In this document: positions 48,611-60,656 of the stretch, one piece after another | Numbering within the stretch: the stretch's first letter is position 1 | Layout of the letters: each line of letters starts with the position of its first letter | Assembly (NCBI GenBank): GCA_006503535.1 | Contig: QYRS01000008.1 | Location: 2,790,001 to 2,854,000 of the forward strand | Length of the DNA stretch: 64,000 nt | Source: Arthrinium phaeospermum | Lineage: Eukaryota; Ascomycota; Sordariomycetes; Amphisphaeriales; Apiosporaceae | Direction of reading: 5' to 3' | The notes under the pieces: model-generated | Seen by the model: the letters and a program-made list of their open reading frames with translations, nothing else | Databases searched by the model: none | Told to the model about the DNA's origin: nothing | Program-made: the position numbers and the translations under genes

Positions 48611-49950
48611 CCTAGGGTAGAGGCGGTTAGGCAGGGATGAAAAAGGTCAACTTATTAACGAACAAGTAGGTGAGCTGGTTAGGATGGCAACATGATGAGT
48701 ACCTGCGGTCAATAAGCAGGAGCGCGTTATCTTGAGTCCACTCTGGCTGGATTATGACCGTGGGTGCGGCAGTCATCTCAGGTTGGGGACGAGGATCCTA
48801 TCCAAAGAGTGGCCAACAGTGCCATATACTGTGCCTGGTCTTATGCAGCCTCGTTGGTGCAGCCAAGAGCAATATCCTCATGCGTATCTGGAAGGAAAAT
48901 GAAACACCGCCCGTTATGCAAAGAGGTTCATAGCCTCGCTACCATGCCGTAATGATAGTCCATGGGCGCGTCACATGTAAAGGCATGGAACGGACAGATC
49001 AGGGGAAACTGGTAATACAAGTCATTACCCCTATCCCACTTGACCGGGGCCGGTAATGTAACGGGTTGAGAGGTGGAACTAACTGAGCACGGCGGTGATC
49101 TAGGGGTGAAGGTGGCCCCAGCCATGAAAACAAGCATATTTTTCATATTTGGGCCCGGGGAAATGCCAGTTTGACTATGTCGTGAAGCTATAGTCATCTA
49201 TTGGATTGGTGGAGCATGGATTACCCCCCCAGAGCAGTTTCTAAAGGACGAAAGAGGCACGTGAAAATCAAGCCCTTGGCCATCAAGTCGATGCATGCGG
49301 TTACACCAGGGGCATGTAAGGTTGTTGGAGTTTTGCTGATTACGTTAAAGCTCGAGGGCCACCAGTAAAGCCAGCCATAAGAGTGAGAACCGCGGATGGC
49401 GAAGTCACTGTTCAAATAAGAATGTACAGGTATCACTAAACTTAAGCCAGAGGTTGAAAACACCATATGATCGTGGTCGGACGAAGGATGATTTATGCTG
49501 TATTAGGGCCGAGCACCCATTCGCATATTCGCCTGATCAGCCTATCCGAAACCCAATCCTGGCACACACAACCCTGAGTGAGGCCTCTCCCCTGATGTTT
49601 ACCATACGCCCTGCCATGACCTACCGAGCCCTTGCACGCAACATTGCCCACAATGAGCGATGAATATTTGTCAAATGTCAAGGGAGTGTCGGTGACCGCG
49701 TAGGGGCAGCACCGCTTGAGTCCGGTACGGCTATGCGGCTATAGTGATCGTGGAGGAGCTTAGAACGAAAACTATACAGTCGTTGATCGATCCGTAGCTC
49801 ATGGGGCTTGCGTGAATGCAAAAATGCTCATGGCTATGTCTAAGGGACGTACCACATCCTGCCTCTGTTCTTAAGCCAAGGCGTTGCGCTTCAGGTATGA
49901 TACCAAGTGGCAGCCAAAGATTAAGCAGGAGATGCTCGAGATCGAGAGGC
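48611..49950. other. Spacer, lower GC
   Basis: No gene called. Two minus-strand frames (48928-49197 and 49221-49466) and a plus-strand tail ending at 49964 (YDTKWQPKIKQEMLEIERL) look somewhat protein-like, but they do not join into a model and match no family I know. Confidence 0.35.
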
Positions 49951-50121
49951 TCATGCTTGTGTGAATGAGTGGCTTATCCTCCAGATTTTGGTGACGCATG
50001 GAAAATCAAGGCAGTATATGTATAACAGACAGACCAAGAGAAGAACAGCCACGACGGGGATGTTGTCACCTGATTGAGCACCAGGTGGGACCTGGTTGAG
50101 CTGGACGGTTTCTGTTGCCAT
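49951..50121 (-). CDS. Candidate small single-span membrane protein (56 residues)
   Basis: The ATG at 50121 starts MATETVQLNQVPPGAQSG, followed by a strong hydrophobic segment (IPVVAVLLLVCLLYIYC) that could be one membrane helix. The frame ends at 49951. The case for a real gene is the upstream layout: TATAAAGG about 125 bases before the ATG, then a C/T-rich tract, CAATAACGCACAC and CAAAAACCACAACCC, as in highly expressed fungal promoters. Alternatively the GTGACA after QSG is a splice donor and the protein has a different C-terminus. The family is unknown. Confidence 0.3.
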   Translation of the reverse strand: MATETVQLNQVPPGAQSGDNIPVVAVLLLVCLLYIYCLDFPCVTKIWRISHSFTQA

Positions 50122-50242
50122 GTCGGATGACTTTGATAGATCGAATGGGTGGGTTGTGGTTTTTGGCGAGAATTTCTGATGCAAGTGTGCGTTATTGAGA
50201 CTGATACTTGGACTACGAGGAAGGGAGCGAGGGAATTTATTC

Positions 50243-50250
50243 CCTTTATA
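50243..50250 (-). promoter_or_regulatory. TATA box-like element
   Basis: TATAAAGG on the minus strand, followed after about 20 bases by a C/T-rich tract. It is well placed to drive the candidate small gene starting at 50121. Confidence 0.4.
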
Positions 50251-51795
50251 TCGAGCTTGTGAGTTACACTTGGTAGTAACCGGAGAAAGGGAGGCCAAGG
50301 AGATTCGCGTTTGCTGGTGTTTAGGGCTGTTATTAAGGTTTCATCTGACCATGGGCGTTTATACACACCTAATTACACTATATATTGACTATGTTTTATT
50401 TTCGTAGTATCTTTTGAAAGTCTGAGATGCAATTCCTCTTTTTCAGGAAATCCCAAGCTAGGCCAAGGGTTTAACTAGGACACGCTTGGCGATAGAATTG
50501 AGCTCAGCATATTAGACGTACCGTAAAGGAATACCGCCTTGATCAAAGTATGCAGATAGGAGCAGGGGCAGTAGGAACAAGAGCAGCATAAATCATCAAT
50601 GAGGTGCTTGGCGTCCTCCTATTCCTGGCGCAAACTGGCGTGACCCCAAGGGAAGAGAGGCTGGACGTACATCCCGCGTCAGGTGTATTCAAATGAGGTC
50701 GGCAAAGATGTTTGCAGATTCTCTAGTTCCAACCCTTGGACTCGTGCAATGATCGACATGGCTCCAGCCGAACCTTATTAACAAACTGGCGCTGATGTTA
50801 CCAGCGCGGTTAGCAGTCAAACTGAGGTGTCCATTGATATCAGGAGGCTGTACGATATTAGACGGATCAACCCAGATACCAAACGTGATGACCTGTCACT
50901 GTCCCGCACTCTGTAATCTGGTAACAAGGGCGGACTTTCTGGACATGTGGGATGCACTTGTCTCCAGTGCATAATATACCAGTCAGTCTAAATGACTTTA
51001 ATGGACTCACTCCCGTCGTTGAACTCGGAAGAAGCGATCCCGAAGAAGCGCACTGGTTGAACCCAATGTCAAACCTCACTTACAGTGGTAGCCTCATGTG
51101 GTACACCGAAGATCATGCAGGTACAGTCTAAGACGCAGTACTAGCTATATATATTCTAACAGATAGGAGAAGGTATCTGACCAAATGCTGGCTGCGAATA
51201 CACGGGATCCGTGATCTGGGAGTGTGGCCAACTCGTGAACCCTTGAGCCCCTGAGCTTGGAATCCAAAGCTTCCACAGACTCGCCATCGACTAAATCAGG
51301 AGGAATACGGCGACAAAAGTTGTGCAACCCATTATCTGCTTAAAGAAAGGAGATAGATGACCCGTTTGTGTATTCCAGTCTGTTGTAGGTCAAGATGACA
51401 AAAGGCGTGGTGCTGATTGGGTGAGGCTTCACGTCTCAGAGGTACGTACCGAAAACGGTGGACTCGGCAGATTGATATTCCGAGGATCAACCAGGAACTC
51501 GGGTTGGGTTGGATCCATTTCGATCTGATCTGAAGTTCGAGAGCAGCGTGACGTCTGCGGCTACCAGCTCGACTCGACCTTCCCTGCAAGCAGCTGTTGG
51601 ATTGCGAGCTTACGGGAAATTCTTTAGTGGTTCGCGACTGCGCATCACCACATTGCGACAAAAAAACACAACACCGACCCCTCCTCTCCCCCGCGCATTG
51701 CGTCCAGTCAAGACCAGACAAACATAAGGCGATCCCGTCGCATTCTTGCCTGGACCATTGTCAGCATACCAAGCCCAATCATTCACCAATTCACA
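50251..51795. other. Spacer and BolA gene promoter
   Basis: No gene supported between the TATA-like element and the BolA start. The last 130 bases are C/A-rich leader. Confidence 0.5.
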
Positions 51796-52278
51796 ATGCT
51801 GGGTCAACGATGTCGGCGCATTGGTAGCCAAGCCACCAATCAGCTGGCCAGCGCCCTCACCCGAAGCACACAGGTTGCGACGCATCGCGTTCCTGCCGTC
51901 ACAAGATTCAATGCCTCTCGATTGACAGCCTTCCGCCAATCCTCACCGATACATGCGCGACTGTACTCTACATCGCCCGATTCCTCCGCTGCTGCCGCTC
52001 CCTCTGCGCCCGCAACACCCAGCGTGCCCGAGAAGCCCGACTACCTCGACGATGCCGAGTCGGCCATCTGGGACCAGCTGACGGCCGAGTTCACGCCCAC
52101 CCAGTTGCAGGTGCAGGACGTCTCAGGCGGCTGCGGATCCATGTACGGCATCGAGATAACCTCGGAAAAGTTCCGCGGCGTCAACATGCTGAAGCAGCAG
52201 CGCATGGTCAACGCCTGCCTCGGAGAGAAAGTCAAGGAGTGGCACGGCCTGCAGCTACGGACAAAGGTACCTGCCTAA
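51796..52278 (+). CDS. Mitochondrial BolA-like protein (Bol3/BOLA3 type)
   Basis: Intronless gene of 160 residues starting MLGQRCRRIGSQ, with the ATG after CAATTCACA. The first 60 residues are rich in Arg, Ser and Ala, lack acidic residues and end in HARLYSTS, a typical matrix-targeting sequence with a likely cleavage near R55. An Ala/Pro linker leads to the BolA domain (84-157). The hallmark GGCGSMYGIEITSEKFRG (111-128) contains C113, and H150 lies in EWHGLQLRT. In BOLA3 relatives the equivalent Cys and His help bind a [2Fe-2S] cluster with glutaredoxin. By homology it works in late mitochondrial iron-sulfur cluster delivery, for example to lipoate synthase and complex II. It stands alone after the gene desert. 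Confidence 0.92.
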   Translation: MLGQRCRRIGSQATNQLASALTRSTQVATHRVPAVTRFNASRLTAFRQSSPIHARLYSTSPDSSAAAAPSAPATPSVPEKPDYLDDAESAIWDQLTAEFTPTQLQVQDVSGGCGSMYGIEITSEKFRGVNMLKQQRMVNACLGEKVKEWHGLQLRTKVPA

Positions 52279-55250
52279 TCGCGGGCCGAGCCTTAGCTTA
52301 CGAACAAGATGATGAAGAGGAGGAATTGAATGAAGCGAATGGATAGACGGAGGAGGAGCCTCAACCAACCCTGTATAATATGGCCCGCGAGAACTCTTCC
52401 GGAGTCGCCTCAGACGTGGACTTGGGCCGCTGAGCCACTGAGCCGCTGAGCCGGATTCGGCTACATACATGTACACAACTTCGACTAATGAACGCTATGT
52501 GAAGAATAAGAATGACCCAGACCCAAGCCAAGAATCTACCGAGTGACGGCATGGGACCCGACAGGCCGGACTGACTGCCCTTGATCCGCCAACATGCCTT
52601 GGAGATCCTACTATCGATCCTGCCATGCATTAGCTCCCCGTCCTCTTGCCATACCAACGAAATGTGAGTCCTCTTCCCGCCTTGCATCATGCCTGCAGGT
52701 CATATGATACTATGCACGCAGGCATGGCGGCACGCGCCTGGGAGAATGAGACATCCATCGTTGATGATGCGCTACGGCCCGTCAACCCAGCAGCAACGTC
52801 GTCCCACTACAGTATAATGACATTGTCTAGACCGCTTTCCACCAGACATGCAGATGCCATTTTCGACTAGCCTCCTCCAGCACATCAAGGTCTCACTCGA
52901 ATTCGAAGCCCACTGGCGGTACGGAACCCCGATCTTCGCTCGCTACTCGTGACAAAGGTGCATCGATCTCGACACTTGCCCTCAATTCACCTACTGGGAC
53001 TGGCCGCGTATCTAGCCCGTGGACTTCGCGCTACTCGATGGTCCACGCCTTCCTGCAACCATGTGGACGGGCGCCATGCTGCCGGAATAAATGGCCCAGC
53101 CTCCCGTGAGACGAGGCGCTCTCATGGGAAAACAAGCATCATCCGGAACAGATTGGCCGAGTTCCTATTCGGTAGCCCTACGCCATAGACGCGTAGTCAA
53201 CGGCACGTCCCATTGCACCGGGCAAACATGACTTGGGTCATTTCACGTTTCTCTGGATCAAAGGCTACACCATACGAACCGTTTGGGGCTAGGCACCAAA
53301 ACCATCCGCCACTGCCGGATCGAGTGGCGGAGCAGGTATGTGCGATTCAGCTTCCCGCCTGCCATGGATGGACATCTGGTCTTGACGACGGCAATCCCAT
53401 GCCGCCTATATTGCTTCTGCTTCTTTTGCTCCAGAGCCAGGACACCATTTCTCGGACAACACCCGGTCCTAAGTGACCCGTTCAAGAGATGAAATCTCCG
53501 CTCAGGATCGTTCCATCGCTTTCGGTGCATGGTGGATCTTGATTTCCGGCATTCGATCAAAGGGGAAAAAGAAAAGAAAAAGCAAACACGACTGGAGTCG
53601 TCATCCGTCTTGGGCAAGACGGCCGATTAGTGCAGCTTACCCGACGTGTCTTAGACGCGAACCTGCATTATCCAGGCAGGCGGGACCACCACGATCTGTC
53701 CCACGGAGGCACGGCAAGTACCGACTTGTGGCATGCACGAGGCCCAATACACATGCATGTTAGTCACCATGGACGCCGCCAAAGCATCGTTCAGCATGCC
53801 AACTGTTGATTTCCAATCGGAGGTTTCCATCGGAGAATGCTCCGAACGTCATACCAAACCAGGGTTCAGCCAGATAGGTACGTGCATGATGATCAGCAAC
53901 TAAAAGTACGTAGTTTGTCCAGGACTCAAGGGACGACCCATGCACGAGATTTTCATGTTTTCCAGACGAGGTCGACGTCAAACTGGATGGCTTTTTCGAG
54001 GGTCTGCGGATCAGTAATCGTCACGAACACCACCCTTTCACTTCGGTCCCTTGCCAGGTTGGTCCGTAGGGCGACTAGGCGAGGCTAAGGGCGGGCACCC
54101 CTGCTAATGGAAGGGAGAGTGGGTGGGTGCGGGACCCCTGTCTCTCCACCGTCCACGGGCGACCTGTCGGATCGATGGACGACGATTGCTACCGCGTGTT
54201 ACACTCTTTAGCCCTGTTCTGACATACCCATGCGTCTTGTAGTAGGTATTAGGTACCGTACCCGCGGACCCTGGAAGATTAGGTTGGCGGCAGAGATCCT
54301 GGCCACCCCGGTTTCCCAGATCGTGTGCCCATCTAGACCACGACTACGACGCTGGCACATCCACCCCCAAGCCACCAGCAACCAGCAACCACCGATGACG
54401 GCCATGGCGCGCACCACAGACCCCTTGCTACAGATTGGCAATATGATTCTTAAACCTGTCGTCACGCATATCCGACCTCTTCGTCATGCTGAACCTTGGG
54501 GCGAGAGCAAAGCAGGAGCAGGGTTCTACGCTACCGGTGGCTTACAAGAGCATACGCATACGCATACTCGGGGCTGAAGAAACAATACCATCCTCGCACC
54601 TGTCTATTAGGACAAGGAAGGTATCGTCCAGCTACGATTCTGACGTCCACCCAACTGAAGACACTCATTCCTTTCTTCCCCCTGACGGTCTGCATCCCGT
54701 TTGCATCTGCTGGACAGCAACCAAGCTGATCTGTTGGCCCAGTGGAAAAAGCCATCTGCAGCAATCTTTGATGAGGACGACGCCTCATGTCTCGTATTCA
54801 ACGATTGCTTCAACACTCTTGATCCTCCGCCACCGGGGCCCCCATACCTTCCATCCATCGGGTCCCCTCTCACTGGCCTCTCAAAGGAAAGGCTGGACGA
54901 GCGAGAAAGAGGAAATCGTTTGAGAGGAACAGCAGAAGCAAACCAATCCCACACTTCTTGAGGGATAGACCTTGGGCAAGGCGCAAACCACATCGTGGTC
55001 CTGTGAAACCAGCCAAACAGCCAACCGACCTGGGGACGGAGGAGCGGCCTATATTAAGGGTCTTGGGTCGCAGGACTGGACTGAGTGATCATGCTGCCAG
55101 AGCATTGCCATCATCACCTCATCGAGCAACAATCGGCTCCGACATCATCACGATCCCCATTACCGCCACAACTGTCGTTTTCCCCACCCGGAACCAATCT
55201 CTACACAACCACCTGAACACAAGCCCTTCCGACCAGTCTCAAAGGCAACC
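52279..55250. other. Gene-free spacer
   Basis: About 3 kb with no supported gene. The last 150 bases (CATCATCACG, CCACAACTG and CACAACCACC tracts) look like the leader of the next gene. Confidence 0.5.
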
Positions 55251-55831
55251 ATGTCGGGGATTAGGATCGAGATACAGCCGCCCTCGGTGGCTCGACTCAA
55301 CCGCACATTACGGCCGAATATGGTCGTGAGCATCTCTGGTAGCTTGGAGTGCAGCTTCATCTACTGCACCATCGAGACTGCGGAGGGGACCCCGGCCGGC
55401 GAAATTCTGGTGGGCGGCGAGAACTGCAATTCGCCCGAGTCGCTGGCGCCCGCGGCGCAAAGCGAAAGCGGGAGCTCCACCACACCCCACCGGGGGCGGC
55501 AGTACGCCATCTTTCATGGCCTTACCATCACCCAGGTCGGCCGGTTCCGGCTCAGGGTCCATGCGTCGCTTACCGACCCGAATTCGATGTCAGTTGTGGC
55601 CCAGGCCACGAGCAATGAGATCGAGGTCATGAATGAGAAGGTGGCGAAGACCAAGCTGGGTACGTACGGCAGTTGTCATCTTCATTAACCCCCACCCCCA
55701 CGCCCATGTTGATGATTCCTATCAAATAAGTCGAGAAAGGATGGGTAGCTGACATGACGTCGAATGAAACAGACAAGCATCAGACGCACCTCATGGAGAA
55801 ACTGGGCAATGCCGGCTTCTTCCAGGCTTAG
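55251..55831 (+). CDS. Small velvet-like protein
   Basis: Two exons, 55251-55659 and 55773-55831, joined by a 113-nt GT-AG intron (KL-D/KHQ), encode 155 residues beginning MSGIRIEIQPPSVARL. Two segments resemble the velvet fold of fungal regulators: PPSVARLNRTLRP near the N-terminus and YAIFHGLTITQVGRFRLRV (about 85-103), which matches the FVFxDLSVRTEGxYRLRF-type strand pair. The family's usual extra regions, nuclear signals and Pro-rich tails are absent, and the whole protein is shorter than the usual VeA, VelB, VosA or VelC. Velvet proteins are DNA-binding, dimer-forming regulators of development and secondary metabolism. Whether this mini version binds DNA or acts as a partner or decoy is not readable. 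The second exon adds only about 19 residues. Confidence 0.68.
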
Positions 55832-58800
55832 TGGTCGATCCGGAGGATCGTTACACCGATGGAGAGGGAGTAGACAGAATCTCCCGGTTTCGTTTTTATT
55901 ATCCCTTTCCTTTTTACTATTTCCCATACACTGTCTCTACCGAAAGCGTTATGAGTCACCTATCTCTCGGTCCTTCTCCTTTCTTACTGGCGTTGGGGTC
56001 TACTCCTGCACTGCGGTGCTGAGCAATTACTGCTTGTGATACACAACCATAGAGGAACGAACGACCCTGTCGTCGTTGAGGAGCCTCCTCGCGGGAAGCG
56101 CATACTACCTATTTGGTTAGATCTTTTAGATTATTATAATCTTAATGCTAGACCTGGTTAGCCCCCTCAACGTTTATTGCAATGCCCAATAACTGAGTGT
56201 CCACGGAAGAAGAGGAAGATCGACAGGGACCGTCCAGCAGCATTACGTGTGTGCCTATCTGACATTTCACCCACCCATCGTCATGTTTGTGCGTGGCTTG
56301 CTAGGTGCTATGATGGCATGTTGCCCAAAATCGGCGAGCTTGGCCGTTTGCGGACGGCTTACAGGGCTGGACTTACAGGGGTTTGGGTCGTGGGTCGCGG
56401 GTCGTAAGGCATGGAGGGTAGGTAGGTACTTACTAGCAACCGTATTAGCGAGCGTGCGCACGCACGCCCGACAACCGAGGCCAACCCTGTCAGCAAAGCC
56501 ACTACCACGCTCGTGTTGGGGCCATGCGGTTTCTGATGCTTGCCGTGGGAATTTGCGGACCCCTTGCAGGAACGAGTGGAATGTTTACTGTACCTATGGG
56601 CTGGGTTGTCGAGCATACGTACATGGATCTGTGGGCACAGAACCGAGATCGGATGGCACCACACAACGCAAAAGACTTCTTGGGAGGCAGATGCAAGTCT
56701 CAGGCTTCTAGCTTCGCTTTTCACTTTGCATTGCTGCTTGCTGCCTAATGGATGTGGAACACTATGGCCTTGACGGGCCACTCGGAGGTCCTCCCTTGCA
56801 TCGAGAGCAAAGTAAGGCAGGCAGGCAGTAAGGGTCTTTCCTGAGTGTGGTATCACAGATGGTGATGATGATGGACGTAGGATACGATTATTTGGTAACG
56901 CTACAGATGGGTATCTGGTGAATACGACGCTACGCTGTTGTAACAATGCAACTTTGCTGATCGACATGGACTAGAAGACGCCAAGCTTCCTGGAGCCGCG
57001 TGCCTTCCTATTCGAGTATGCATGGCGACGTGCGGCAAGACGGCAACCAGCCGGTGGGTTCCAGACCACTGGGAGGTTCCCCGGAGACGTTGGTTACGGC
57101 AACTCGTGGCCGGCTGCCGGTTTCTACCGTTTCCTCGGGATCTTTCATATTTCCTCGGAAACGGGAATCGAGATTAGGCAGTCATGAAACTGACTGATTC
57201 ATTTGCGATGGCATGCCTTTCTTCAGATTAAGCTTATTACTGCCTTGTCATGCATCGATACCCGAATCCGTTCTCATGTTTTAGACGGCACGCGCAACGA
57301 GAGCTGGTTCGTACAACGGCATAGACAGGATTGGCGGATGTGGCTTGCCCTGCCATCCGTCATCATCTTCACTCTGACGAACCCGATTCACGTTTTGTAC
57401 GCAATTCTTGTTTTCTATATAAATCGCCCCATGACGCATCGTGAAAATACTGGTTGTGTATTCATGTTAATTACGCAATTGTGTTTCAATTGAATCGGAA
57501 ACCAAGAATCAGTTATGGGAAAATGATGTTCACGTCGATTGTGACAAGCCTGCTGGGATCTCAGGATCTTGCATGCGCATCTCGCATGCCGTGAAACGTC
57601 CCAATCGGTGGAAATGTCATGATCTGTGTGGCTTGGGTGTCTCTTCTGCTTGGCATCGTGCTCATCAGCCCAGTCCTCGACTTTTTTCTTTTTCTTTTTG
57701 TTCTTTCAACCCTGCAGGGTCGTACCGAAGAATGGCACTGGGGGGGCCGACAAGGGTAATGATCGCCGCGCCGTGGTTCGACACTTACGCAGCCCGGTCG
57801 AAAAAAAAAACCCCATTGTCAAAGTAAGCAAGTATGGTGGCTTGAAATTTTTCCAGTGCCCTGCAGGCCATCCTGCAGGATCGTGTTGCCGGTCAAAAAC
57901 ATGACCCCCACCAGATCTAGAAGGCCTGTCGTCAATTGTATCACGTCTGACGTAGATATCACAATGAACCGGTAGCGGAGGAGCGAAATGATGGGGAGGC
58001 GCCGGGTGCCTAAGAATTTGGTTGACTTTGACGCAAAAAAGAATATTCTTTTTCTGTGATGACGGGGCTCGGGTTACTGTATTGGATGAGTTCTTGTTCT
58101 TTTCTTCCAGGATCAGGCCTGAACTCGAGGCGGATGCATCTGCGGACGCGGGCGTTCCAGAAGAGCTCCATGTGGCGCCTTTGCTGTGAAGGGGCGCCTG
58201 CAAAGTACTAACTTTAGCGTACCGACAGGGCTGACGACCCTCCCTGGTCACGACAGACCCAATCGTGCAGACCAGACGGGCCAAGAACCGATGGGCCAAT
58301 CAGACTCCCTGACCTGGTGGCTTGCGTCCGTAATGCGGCTCTGTCGTCGCTCTTTGCTTTTCCTTGCTTCACTCTTTTGGTCGGCCAGCTGTAATAGTAG
58401 GACACACACACAGCGCCGTGCAGGTACAGGACTGGAGGAGCACCAGCTGCCAACTCTGGTTGTTGGCTTGCTCATGAATGCGGTGCTTGTGATATGCGGC
58501 TGGGCCAACCATCTGCCTTGTCTCCCGCCATGTCGCGCGGAAACTTCAAGAGCCGCTGTCACCTTAGATTGAGGGAAGCCCTGCTGCCGTTGACTGGATG
58601 GGCGAGAAACAAACCCCGAGATGAAAGCCCGGGGGATATTCACGAATCGGCGCTTTCTCTTCTGAGACGGCCGTATCATGAGGGGACACGATAGCCTCGT
58701 TTTGAAAAATGGTAATCATGGAAAACTCCAGACCTATCAGTCAGCATATAATTTCCACTTGTGTTGCACACCGACTCGTAATCACATGAATCAGATGAGT

Positions 58801-59750
58801 GATGGTCTTTCAGCTGTGGTCCTTCGGGCCGTCTAGCTGGTTGCTTGATACCAATGAGACTCGAGGAAGTGTTAGGCATCCTCGCATCTATTGTTTCTGC
58901 AGAAGGGCCAGAAACAGAGTAGCCTGGTAGCATGGATACTGCGTGATGCCGAAAGCAGGGTATGAGCCCGGCACTCACGGATATGACCCCCAATCATATG
59001 GCCGGCCCCATAAGTTCACATATACATACGTGTCATGCAGGTGCACAACATAGGGGTCATTGAGGTCGTAACCGGGTACGCGGGTAATGCAGCAGCAGCA
59101 GCAGCACCCCCCACTCCCTTGCGTCTCGATCTCATAATATGACCGCGATGAGATCGATCTGTCCAGGAGACAGAACCGATTGGTCCAGCGGGATCGGGGC
59201 GTGCTGTTTGGGGGCTGTACGGCGCCAAGTGGCAGCTGCATACAGAAAGACCTGCAAGCCGTAGCTATTATTTTCATTAAAAAAGGGGGGCCTATGACCC
59301 TGGCAGTGTCGGGCGAATAATGTTCTTCCCCGTGTTCCCGACGCAAGCTTAACCGTCCAGCCTGACTTCCCATAACTCATGGCTACCTTATTCATGATAC
59401 GACATCCGCCACGCAGTGTTGCTACTCATTACTATTAAACACCCCCTAATAAAACATATTTTGGGGGAAAACTAGAAGAGTGTGAGCTACATCAACACAC
59501 ACCGTTGATGGACTTCTGCTAAACCTTCTACAAGGTCTGATTTTGCCAGGGTAAGTACTATGACAACTGGGTAATAACGCTGCGAATCATTCCACATTAG
59601 ATGCTTATCTGGTCCACAATATCACTATGTGACTGTGCTCTCGATCCAGTTGCCAGTTCCACCTGCTATTACGTCTCAAGTGCATGCCACATTCCAAAGT
59701 CTGCTCATAAACATTACAAGGAACAGAACCCGAGCCCCAATTCAACTTAG
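55832..59750. other. Gene-free spacer
   Basis: Nearly 4 kb without a supported gene. 56100-56190 is AT-rich and may be an eroded repeat. Frames of about 200 codons at 56359-56967 and 57706-58299 (minus) show no family similarity. Confidence 0.45.
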
Positions 59751-60656
59751 CTATGCCTCTTTACCCACAACTGCATGGTTCTTGGCCATCCTCCTCCTCA
59801 TATCCCCCAGATAGAACCTCACCGGCCACGTCCTGAACTTGGTGGGCAGCGCCGGGTAGATCGCCCGCACCGTCATCTCCAACAGCCAATACGCCACGCG
59901 GTGCCGCCGGAGCCCATACCCCTCGCGCAGCCGCGGCGGCAGCCACTCCGCCGTCACGACCCGGACCGCCGGCAGGAACAGCCGCAGGTACCAGGGCGCC
60001 TGTTTCAGGGACAGCAGGTCCCGGGCCACGGCGCGCGCGTGGCCCGTGACGACGAGCCGCTCCTCGACCTCGCGGTCCCAGTACCGCCAGAAGTCGGCGC
60101 GGGTCCGCGGCCACAGGTCGGGCGGCACCTGCAGCGCGCAGGCGAGCACGGCGTACTCGGCGTAGATGCGCTCGTGCTCGGCGTCGTCGGCGATGGCGGA
60201 CGGGCCGAAGGCGCGCTGGTAGACGTCGATGGCGGTGGCGTAGAGGGTGGCCGCGACCCAGAGCTGGAGGTGCGGGTCCAGGGCGCTGTACTCTTTACCT
60301 TGATTCGGGCCCTCGGCGAGGACGCCGCGGACGCCGGCGTGGACGCGCGTGATCATGTCGGCCAGCCGCTGTTTCTCGGAAGGGGTGCCGAAGGACATGC
60401 AGTAGATGTAGGTCATGGTGGAGCGCAGGCGGTCCGGGACGCGGTGGGCGAAGTTGCTGTGCTCGTGGACGCCCGCGCCGACGGCCGGGTTGGCGACCTG
60501 GAGCAGGATGGCCACGGCGCCGCCGCCGAGGATGATGGCTTCCTGGGAGATCTTGTTGAGGTGGCGGGGGACGAAGTCGGGGCGCAGGTAGGCCGGCTGG
60601 GTGAAGGAGGGCGGGATATTGGGTTTCTCGTTGTCGGGGTGGGGTTGGGACGCCAT
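59751..60656 (-). CDS. MpaB/Lcp-type oxygenase-like protein (DUF2236)
   Basis: Intronless gene of 301 residues starting MASQPHPDNEKPN, with the ATG in the strong context GAAAATGG. The all-helical DUF2236 fold is evident: a glycine-rich hydrophobic helix (about 41-62), then RLRSTMTYIYCMSFG (76-90), RVHAGVRG (104-111) and DPHLQLWVAATLY (127-139). The spaced Arg/Thr (R76, T80), H106 and D127/W133 match the conserved positions of the family, which includes the haem-dependent rubber oxygenase Lcp and the ER-bound MpaB of mycophenolic acid biosynthesis. A b-type haem oxygenase acting on an isoprenoid or fatty chain is therefore the best guess, not proven. No biosynthetic cluster partners are next to it. 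Confidence 0.85.
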   Translation of the reverse strand: MASQPHPDNEKPNIPPSFTQPAYLRPDFVPRHLNKISQEAIILGGGAVAILLQVANPAVGAGVHEHSNFAHRVPDRLRSTMTYIYCMSFGTPSEKQRLADMITRVHAGVRGVLAEGPNQGKEYSALDPHLQLWVAATLYATAIDVYQRAFGPSAIADDAEHERIYAEYAVLACALQVPPDLWPRTRADFWRYWDREVEERLVVTGHARAVARDLLSLKQAPWYLRLFLPAVRVVTAEWLPPRLREGYGLRRHRVAYWLLEMTVRAIYPALPTKFRTWPVRFYLGDMRRRMAKNHAVVGKEA

